A stretch of DNA of 5,951 nucleotides, from contig JAUWCK010000076.1 of NCBI GenBank assembly GCA_030609345.1, positions 1 through 5,951 of the forward strand, in the 5' to 3' direction. Position numbers and translations under genes: made by a program. Positions within the stretch are counted from its first letter, which is position 1. Each line of letters starts with the position of its first letter. Shown here in pieces: positions 1 through 5,800 of this stretch. This DNA is from Methanosarcinales archaeon (GTDB taxonomy: Archaea > Halobacteriota > Methanosarcinia > Methanosarcinales > Methanogasteraceae). The notes under the pieces were generated by a model. The model made no database searches. It was not told where the DNA came from and saw nothing but the letters and a program-made list of their open reading frames with translations.

Positions 1-27
1 ATACTATGAACTGGCATAACGTAAAGA

Positions 28-57
28 ATCGTCAGATTATCGTCAGATTATCGTCAG
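28..57. repeat. 11-bp tandem repeat, about 2.7 copies
   Basis: The unit atcgtcagatt occurs at 28-38 and 39-49, and its first eight bases recur at 50-57. Copies are identical. The 11-bp period is close to one DNA turn, so the copies would face the same side of the helix. It lies upstream of a TATA-like stretch, so it could be a protein-binding array or simply slippage DNA. Nothing here decides between these. Confidence 0.8.
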
Positions 58-70
58 GTGGGGCACAGTC

Positions 71-92
71 TAAAAATATAGTGATTTATCAC
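71..92 (+). promoter_or_regulatory. Possible TATA-like element with adjacent palindrome
   Basis: taaaaatata at 71-80 resembles an archaeal TATA box, and it is followed at once by gtgatttatcac (81-92), whose five-base arms are perfectly complementary. Its position about 90-100 bases before the GTG codons at 172 and 184 is too far for a typical short archaeal leader. The palindrome also overlaps the left end of the inverted-repeat element at 89. The call is weak and AT-rich composition alone could explain it. Confidence 0.2.
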
Positions 93-187
93 CGCGGAGA
101 GCGCCGAGACCACAGAGTTTTAAGACTGTTTCAATCTTTGCTCAGTTTTTTCTGGTGCCTCTGCGTTCTCTGTGTGCTCTGCGGTGA
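89..187. repeat. Inverted-repeat element, MITE-like, with 29-bp imperfect arms
   Basis: The left arm (89-117, beginning tcaccgcggag) and the reverse complement of the right arm (159-187, ending gctctgcggtga) match at 22 of 29 positions, with an approximately 41-base T-rich centre. The arms are built from the periodic CRCAGAG-type sequence that, from general knowledge, recurs as a dispersed intergenic repeat in many environmental bacterial and archaeal genomes. No transposase is present. The right arm runs directly into the biotin carboxylase reading frame. A related partial copy lies at 2625-2650. Whether this is a mobile element or a structural repeat cannot be told from one window. Confidence 0.7.
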
Positions 188-1131
188 AATTTAAGGATGC
201 CATCGAATCGGTCCAAGCAATAGCTAAAGCAGTATTTGGCGATGCCACTATCTTTATGGAGAAATACCTGCACCAGCCAAGACACATCGAGTTCCAGATC
301 CTTGCAGATTCTCACGGGAATACAATCCACCTAAACGAGCGGGAGTGTTCGATACAGCGTCGCCACCAGAAACTGATCGAAGAGTCGCCATCGCCGGTCA
401 TGACCCCAAAACTTCGGGAAGAGATGGGCAGGACGGCAGTTCTGGCGGCTGAGGCATTTCGTTACACCAACGCAGGGACTGTGGAGTTCATCTACTCTGA
501 CGGAGACTTCTACTTCCTTGAGATGAACACGAGACTGCAGGTGGAGCATCCGATAACCGAGCGGGTGACCGGGATTGATATCGTTAGGAGGCAGATAAGA
601 ATCGCAGCAGGCGAGGAACTGGATCGCAGGCAGGAGGATATCACCATCCATGGATGGGCGATCGAGTGCAGGATCAATGCTGAAGACCCGATGAACGATT
701 TCGCGCCATCACCGGGAAGAATCGTGCGGTACAGGTCGTCAGGAGGTCCGGGGATACGGGTGGACAGCGGAGTCCACACGGGGTACACGATCTCCCCGTA
801 CTACGACTCGATGATATCCAAACTGATAGCATGGGGTGAAGACCGGATCGAAGCTATAGAACGGATGCGTCGGGCACTGTACGAGTACGTCATCATCGGC
901 GTGACGACAAACATCCCGTTTCACAAGGCGGTACTCGGAAACCCGCACTTCATAAGAGCCGAACTATCGACACACTTCATCGATGACTTCAACATACCAG
1001 CAGAGGTTGCAGGTGTGGTTGAACAGGAGAAAGAGAAGGGAGCGACCCTTGCTTCTGCCATAAGTGCGGATGACCGGAAGGTTGCGGCGATAACCGCTGC
1101 TGTGCAGACATACATTGGTAGCTCCACTTAA
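172..1131 (+). CDS. pycA: Biotin carboxylase subunit (pyruvate carboxylase subunit A type), N-terminally truncated
   Basis: ATP-dependent carboxylation of biotin, normally the first half-reaction of two-subunit pyruvate carboxylase (oxaloacetate supply) in methanogens. The frame gives 319 residues covering the second half of the ATP-grasp fold and the biotin carboxylase C-terminal domain. By comparison with E. coli AccC, E30-K31, H38, Q62, H65 and K67 are nucleotide-site residues, E105, E117 and N119 bind metal, and R121, E125 and R196 are catalytic/bicarbonate residues. Missing are about 170 N-terminal residues, including the biotin carboxylase N domain, the AccC K116 and K159 equivalents and the glycine-rich ATP loop. 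The first six or seven codons (GTG at 172, or GTG at 184) are repeat sequence; family similarity starts about codon 8 (FKDAIES). The frame is closed upstream by TAA at 121. Unless the N-terminus was lost by misassembly at the repeat, the product should be inactive, so pseudogene is a fair alternative. AccC of an acyl-CoA carboxylase is another possible name. Confidence 0.85.
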   Translation: MCSAVKFKDAIESVQAIAKAVFGDATIFMEKYLHQPRHIEFQILADSHGNTIHLNERECSIQRRHQKLIEESPSPVMTPKLREEMGRTAVLAAEAFRYTNAGTVEFIYSDGDFYFLEMNTRLQVEHPITERVTGIDIVRRQIRIAAGEELDRRQEDITIHGWAIECRINAEDPMNDFAPSPGRIVRYRSSGGPGIRVDSGVHTGYTISPYYDSMISKLIAWGEDRIEAIERMRRALYEYVIIGVTTNIPFHKAVLGNPHFIRAELSTHFIDDFNIPAEVAGVVEQEKEKGATLASAISADDRKVAAITAAVQTYIGSST

Positions 1132-1148
1132 ATAAAGGACAATTAATC

Positions 1149-2114
1149 ATGAAAGCGGAACAAAAGATACTGGAAATGCTAAAAGAAAACCCTGAAGACT
1201 TTGTTTCAGGTGAAGACATATCAGAGGCTTTAAACATCTCGCGGACGATGGTCTGGAAGCATATCAACGCACTGCGGGACTGTGGGTATACAATCGAATC
1301 GGTCACGGGCAAGGGTTACATGCTCAAAGGCATTCCTGACATGCTCCTGCCTGCTGAAATCGAAAAAGGGCTCAAAACCGAGTTTGTTGGCAGGCAGATA
1401 CACCATTTCGATGAACTGGACTCCACCAATCTGAGAGCCAGAAAGATCGCCGCAGATAGCCCAAACGGAACCGTCGTTATTGCGGAGAAACAGTTCGAAG
1501 GCAGGGGCAGGACGGGGAAGGCGTGGGCATCTCCGCCCGGCGGGATATATCTCTCGATTATCCTAAAGCCGGATATCCCTCCCGACCACATTCACAGGCT
1601 GACGCTTGTTACAGGGGTTGCGGCTGTCGAAACTTTAAATGAACTGGGGCTTAACGCAAGAATAAAGTGGCCCAACGACATACTTATAAACGAGAAAAAG
1701 GTCTGCGGCATCTTAACCGAGATCGATGCAGAGGCAGATGCCATGAATTATGTGATCATCGGGATCGGGGTCAACGCCAATACCGAACTCGATGCGCTCC
1801 CTCCGATCACAATGCTGCAGGCAACGTCGCTTAAAGAAGAGATGGGGCAGGTTGTGGACCGGATAGCGATCACACAGAGGTTTCTGGAGCGCTTCGAGCA
1901 GTATTATAGAGCATTCCTGACGGATGGTTTCCCTTCGGTCCTCAAGCAATGGAGAGAGTATTCATCCACGATCGGGCGGAGGGTGAAGATCGTAACGAGG
2001 TTCAGGACAATCGTTGGTGAGGCGGTCGGCATCGACCACGACGGGGCACTGATCGTGGAACTGGACGACGGCACAGTCGAGAAGGAGATCACTGGTACGT
2101 GTTTCCATCTGTGA
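1149..2114 (+). CDS. birA: Biotin protein ligase with N-terminal winged helix (BirA, bifunctional type)
   Basis: Makes biotinyl-5'-AMP and transfers biotin to the lysine of a carrier such as PycB. The protein has 321 residues, the usual size for the three-domain E. coli-like form. Residues about 4-60 are a winged helix (ISRTMVWKHINALRDCGY resembles its recognition helix, then the wing GKGYML). The catalytic domain (about 80-260) has DSTN (91-94), the biotinyl-AMP loop GRGRTG (118-123), KWPND (173-177), K183 and GIGVN (205-209). A small C-terminal SH3-like domain (about 270-321) follows. All key motifs are intact. The ATG at 1149 is preceded by aaaggac, a weak ribosome site, 17 bases after the biotin carboxylase stop, so the two were probably one operon. 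The DNA-binding domain suggests it could also repress biotin genes, as known for E. coli BirA; no operator was recognised here. Confidence 0.95.
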   Translation: MKAEQKILEMLKENPEDFVSGEDISEALNISRTMVWKHINALRDCGYTIESVTGKGYMLKGIPDMLLPAEIEKGLKTEFVGRQIHHFDELDSTNLRARKIAADSPNGTVVIAEKQFEGRGRTGKAWASPPGGIYLSIILKPDIPPDHIHRLTLVTGVAAVETLNELGLNARIKWPNDILINEKKVCGILTEIDAEADAMNYVIIGIGVNANTELDALPPITMLQATSLKEEMGQVVDRIAITQRFLERFEQYYRAFLTDGFPSVLKQWREYSSTIGRRVKIVTRFRTIVGEAVGIDHDGALIVELDDGTVEKEITGTCFHL

Positions 2115-2154
2115 ATCTGTGAGGTGGTGCCAAGACTTGTCGAAGCCGTCAGAG

Positions 2155-2262
2155 TTAGAGTTTTTCGTGGCAGATGCGTGAGTACGCGCCAGATACAGCA
2201 GCGATCACAGCAACGCCGAACGCATATGTAAATTTCGCACAGATCGAGATCACGATTCCCAT
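2155..2262 (-). CDS. Small hydrophobic ORF, unknown, doubtful
   Basis: An ATG-started 35-residue frame with GGAG three bases before the start, which is closer than usual for a Shine-Dalgarno site. Most of it is one hydrophobic stretch (IVISICAKFTYAFGVAVIAAVSG), compatible with a single membrane helix, ending SRICHEKL. It lies just beyond the recognisable part of the group II intron fragment, on the same strand. I do not recognise a family. It could be a small membrane protein, a decayed gene end, or chance; the opposite strand also has a 33-codon frame over the same bases (2174-2275). Confidence 0.2.
   Translation of the reverse strand: MGIVISICAKFTYAFGVAVIAAVSGAYSRICHEKL
2161..2165 (+). terminator. 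Possible T-tract terminator after birA
   Basis: Five consecutive T residues lie 47 bases after the birA stop codon, preceded by A/G-rich agagttagag and without a clear hairpin. Archaeal RNA polymerase can stop at such tracts. A single T5 is weak evidence. Confidence 0.25.
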
Positions 2263-2288
2263 GTTCTCCGTTTGATAATGCGAAGCGT

Positions 2289-2300
2289 AGCGAAGCCGCT
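2289..2300 (-). other. Small hairpin at the inner end of the intron fragment
   Basis: agcgaagccgct reads on the minus strand as AGCG-GCUU-CGCT, a four-pair stem with a four-base loop. The neighbouring gcgaagc is repeated at 2280-2286 and 2290-2296. It may belong to intron domain II or III or mark where the intron was cut. Confidence 0.35.
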
Positions 2301-2623
2301 GGCACCATGCTACGGTCTGAGACCCCGCTGGATTCACATCACCTCGCCGCGTCAGAACTCCCTGCTATATTCCAAGACCGGAGGTTCGGACTAACGGTGG
2401 TGTGAATGCTGCCTTCCGTCACACAGACAACGTCGGCTTCCGGAATCATCAGAATTTCGGGGCTTATAACCAACACCCTTCGTTGTGGCATGCTATCCCA
2501 TCCCCCCTGCCTCACATCAGCCTGTTACCAGACTGCGTGCGGGGTTCAGTTCTGAGGTGGTGGCTAACCTTTCCTCGAGGCTCGGATTTTCACCAGCTGG
2601 CGAGTATGAGTTTATCCCGGCAC
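2297..2623 (-). ncRNA. 5' fragment of a group II intron (domain I region), truncated
   Basis: Read on the minus strand from 2623, the sequence starts GTGCC, like the group II intron 5' consensus GUGYG. It continues with a gctggtgaaaatccgagc hairpin (2580-2597) that resembles the conserved domain I GCUGGUGAAAGUCCAGC element with one extra G. Further helices are visible: a six-pair stem capped by a GUAA tetraloop (2519-2534) enclosed by CCTCA/TGAGG (2553-2557 with 2510-2514), and CAAC/GTTG around the intron's base 140-153. The eight bases at 2421-2428 (GTCTGTGT in the RNA) can pair with the eight bases just upstream of the proposed splice site (2624-2631), as EBS1 pairs with IBS1. No domain V hairpin, 3' end or reverse transcriptase was found, so this is a dead remnant. 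The inner end is uncertain and may reach about 2255. Identification is from pattern memory plus these pairings. Confidence 0.6.
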
Positions 2624-2624
2624 G

Positions 2625-2650
2625 CCTGTGCTCTCCGCGGTAGAATCTAA
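2625..2650. repeat. Partial second copy of the 89-187 repeat
   Basis: ctgtgctctccgcggtagaatctaag aligns with ctgtgtgctctgcggtgaaatttaag at 170-195, with a few substitutions and a small indel, in the same orientation. Only the right-arm end of the element is left here. It abuts the 5' end of the intron fragment, so the intron appears to have inserted in, or recombined within, a repeat copy. Confidence 0.6.
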
Positions 2651-2658
2651 GGGCATGA

Positions 2659-2710
2659 CGATTTCACCGGAAAAATCGACAGTGTCCGGCAAACTTTTCA
2701 CAAAAGTTTG
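2659..2710. repeat. Two A/T-rich hairpins in the birA-mcm gap
   Basis: The first is CGATTT (2659-2664) pairing with AAATCG (2674-2679). The second is a perfect nine-pair stem CAAACTTTT (2690-2698) with AAAAGTTTG (2702-2710) and a three-base loop. They lie 96-147 bases beyond the mcm stop and may back up its termination, though their sequence resemblance to the hairpin at 2772-2792 (CGATTT, TTCAC/GTGAA) suggests a repeated intergenic module. A further near-repeat, ATGGCTCCGC then ATGCTCCGC, lies at 2711-2731. Confidence 0.5.
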
Positions 2711-2771
2711 ATGGCTCCGCCGATGCTCCGCATTCAAAAACGCTAACCCCTCCCGAAGGGCAGTTTTTACT

Positions 2772-2805
2772 CGATTTTTTGTGAAAAAATCGGTGAAAAA
2801 ATCGG
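2772..2805 (-). terminator. Terminator region of mcm: two T6 tracts and a 9-bp hairpin
   Basis: On the mcm strand the bases right after the stop codon carry two runs of six T (2796-2801 and 2784-2789), the second of which is also one arm of a perfect nine-pair hairpin (2772-2780 with 2784-2792, loop GTG). The two T tracts come from a 12-base tandem duplication, gtgaaaaaatcg, at 2781-2792 and 2793-2804. T-rich tracts suffice for termination in archaea, so this is a strong candidate. Confidence 0.65.
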
Positions 2806-5800
2806 TCACGACAGCCTGACATCCCCCTGCGTCGGCTCGTAGAGTTCGCCCTGCGTCTTGAGTCTCCCAAGCATGTCCTCGACATGTTCCCTGTCAAAAC
2901 CTTGCTCCTCAGCCCTTGCATAGATATCGTCCTTCGGAGCCATGCCACCGTGCTCTGCCGCAATATCGCGTATGATGCCGCGCAGTATCTTGAACTTATC
3001 ACGCTGGCTCTTGCTGACACCGGTGGTTATGAGATCGGCATCGAACATACCGGTCTCGGCATCGAACGCAACCTGTCGCAGGCAGCTCTCGACGACCCGG
3101 ATCACGCGTTTCGCATCATCGATCGTGACCACATCGGAAAGCCGCATCCTTGCGCTCGCCTCGCATAACCGCACCAGCGCCTCAAGCTGCCTTGCTGTCA
3201 CAGGCACAGGCGAATCCCTATCCTCGCCCTGCCGCCGAAGCCCGAGATAGAACTCGATCAGGCGATCCATTGCGTCACCATCCATAATCGGATAGATTCC
3301 CCTCTTCGCATAAGCGACGTACTTCCTGAGCAGATCAGGCATGATCTCCGGCTTTATGATCTTCATCGCACCCTCGACATCCGAGTGCGTGACGCCGCTA
3401 CCTGAGACGTTGGTCTGGTGGGCATGAAGTTCGCCTGCATGGTGCGCTCTAAGGATGTGTGATGCGATAGCCGAATCCCTGCCGATATCGGGTTCATCCT
3501 TGAGCACGAAGATCAGGTCGAATCTGGAGAGGAGCGCAGGCGCCATCTTGATCTGCTGCGCGATTCCTTCGTACGGATCGAACCGTCCATATTTTGGATT
3601 CGCAGCACCGAGAAGGGCGCATCTCGATTTCAGGGTTGCCATGATGCCGGCTTTCGCGATACTTACGGTGTTATGGAGGATCAGCCCGTTGCTCACGAAC
3701 GTGTGGTCCGGCTCAACCGTGACGTCATAAACCCAATCAAATCCATCGTTTCTGACCATCGATACTGATTTGACCGTCGTAAACCGGATGTCAGAGTTGG
3801 CGATCCTTTTTATGTCTTTGATCGTATTCTCTGATGCTCTGATCTTCGCTTCCGCTATATATTTGATCTGTTCCAACATGCGAGGCGCGTTCTTTGTTGA
3901 CGGGTTCCTTTCGATATACGTCACCATCGAATCTGAAAGATCCATCCGCCCGGCGATCAGATGGATGGGAATCCGGTATTTCTTTCGTATTTCCCTCGGA
4001 TTCGCCATCTCATCGATGTTGTGTGGCTGGAGGTCGGACAGGTATGATTCGACCTTGTTTAAGTATTTCAGAGCGACTTTTCTGTGAATCCCATTATTGT
4101 TCGCGATGATCTTGTCGAAATAACCGTTATCCAACCGGTAATCCTTCAACAGTTTTTTTATCCGGATTGCGATATCGACGGGAACGGTATCGCGGTCATT
4201 CAATTTATTATGGCTTCTTACTACAAACTGATTGATCCTTTCATGTCTTTTGTCATGCGTTCCGATAATATCATAGAATCTCTTCTGACTATCTTGCCCT
4301 GACACCACTACTTTATATGCACTTTTTAGCCGCCCTTCCTTGTTTGACCGGTATTCAGCCGATTTAGTGATGTAGGAATAGATACCCAGGCAGAGCAATA
4401 GATCAGAATAATCGTTTGCCAGACCGATCGAATTCGTTGTATACCCAAACCGCTCGGAATCATAAAAACCATCGCCTCGAAACGCACCGATTAAGAATTC
4501 TATCTTAACATCGTCGTATGATGCAAATATCTGATCGGGAATTCGCTTTTCATGCGATTTAACAGTTACTCCCTCGAAATTCAGTTTCATGAATTCGTAC
4601 AGCGGAATTGATGCACATCTGACCGTGTACAAATCCTTTGTTGCGGTTTTTCTTTCACTATGCGGCTGATGCTGGATATATGTCGTGGTATCAAAGGTTC
4701 CCCGGATCAGATCATCCGCATCGGTTATGATATTAAGATCGGTGTTTGAAATCATAACCTCGGCAGCGCCGTTCTTCTCTGAATAATAGACGTGCCCCTC
4801 GCTCACGATATAGCCAAGCAGTCTGCCAAGATCGCGGTCAAGACGTGTCGGGAACGATATCTCCTTGTAACGGCGATCATGCGCACGTTGACGCGAATCC
4901 GGGATTTGCAATGAGACCTCGGAACTGGCGAGCGGATACTTATTTGGAATCGGAGCAAACGCCCCCGCCTCAAGCTTATCTGCCAGCACGGTTGTTATCT
5001 CGTCGTTTTGCACGACATAAACAGGGTGTTCTGGTGTAACGGTGATTCTTCTGCCGTTCGAATACGTGATCTGTATGAAGTGGTCGGGTGCCTTATGCCG
5101 GCTAACACGGTTGATTGGTGTCTGGCATATATTATTATCCGGATTAAGTGTCAATATCTCTGTGCCGTCAAGATCGCGGTTACCCTCGAAGGGTAAAATC
5201 TCACAATCGACCCCGTCTACGGTCTTATCCCGGTTATTTTCGATAAGCGCATCAACAAACTCCCCAATCCTGACTTTCCGCCCGCCTGAAAACATAATCT
5301 CAGTGGACGGGTGGTAGGATTGCTGCTCCATCGCCTCATGAATCGCGCTCCTGTCCTCCGGACGCATCTTATCCATCTCGTCGATCGCTGCGATTCCCTG
5401 ATCGGCAAGCACGAGTGCGCCAGCCTCAAGCGTCCACCTGCCATCGCCGAATTCGTCGCGGACAGCAGCAGCGGTGAGCCCAGCTGCCGAACTTGAGCGT
5501 CCGGATGTATATATCCCGCGGGGCGCAAGTTTCCTGATGTACCTGAGGAGTTGCGACTTCGCAATCCCTGGATCGCCGACGAGCAGCACATGCACATCCC
5601 CGCGGATCCTCGCGCCGTCAGGAAGGTTCTTTGGAACGCCACTCATCAACTGGAGCGCAAGCGCCTCTTTCACCTCCTCATAACCATAGATGGATGGAGC
5701 GATCGATGCAATGATTTTTTTATAGATCCCCGGGTCTTTACTGAGTTTAATGATCTCTTCTTCTTCTTCCGGCGTGATCTCGATCTCTGTGAACTCCTTG

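Larger units (their letters stand above)
3670..5319 (-). mobile_element. Intein in MCM, 550 residues, with LAGLIDADG homing endonuclease
   Basis: A self-splicing protein insert between EQQ and TVSIAKAG. Visible splicing features are Ser1 (SYHPSTEIMFSGG, block A), block B ITVTPEHPVYV with the T95-x-x-H98 motif, block F VYDVTVEPDHTFV (D532, H539), the terminal H549-N550, and extein Thr+1. All expected catalytic residues are present, so it should splice and must do so for a working helicase. A Ser1 start with Thr+1 is a legitimate but less common nucleophile pair than Cys1. The central part is a homing endonuclease, followed by an extra DNA-binding-like region. The middle is more AT-rich than the host gene, in keeping with lateral arrival. 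MCM genes are known intein hosts. The Walker A motif, another conserved ATPase site, is uninterrupted. Confidence 0.95.

Noticed and set aside
28..57. CRISPR array
   Set aside because: The repeats are 11 bp and directly contiguous, with no spacers, and no cas genes are present.
6..194. 62-codon + frame ending [10 protein letters not shown]
   Set aside because: Its second half is translation of the inverted-repeat arms and the first half is the 11-bp tandem repeat; no gene-like features.
2174..2275. 33-codon + frame MREYAPDT to IPMFSV
   Set aside because: No ribosome site or recognisable family, and it overlaps the equally short minus-strand frame; kept only as a note.
2115..2300. Group II intron domain V, 3' end or reverse transcriptase
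   Set aside because: Read on the minus strand, no AGC-GAAA-GTTC type hairpin and no RT frame were found, so an intact intron is not supported.
2402..2650. 82-codon + frame in the birA-mcm gap
   Set aside because: It lies antisense to the group II intron-like structure and has no recognisable family or ribosome site.
2612..3020. Minus-strand frames such as MTDFFTDFFTKNR
   Set aside because: They are produced by the terminator hairpins and the 12-bp duplication, or overlap mcm in another frame.
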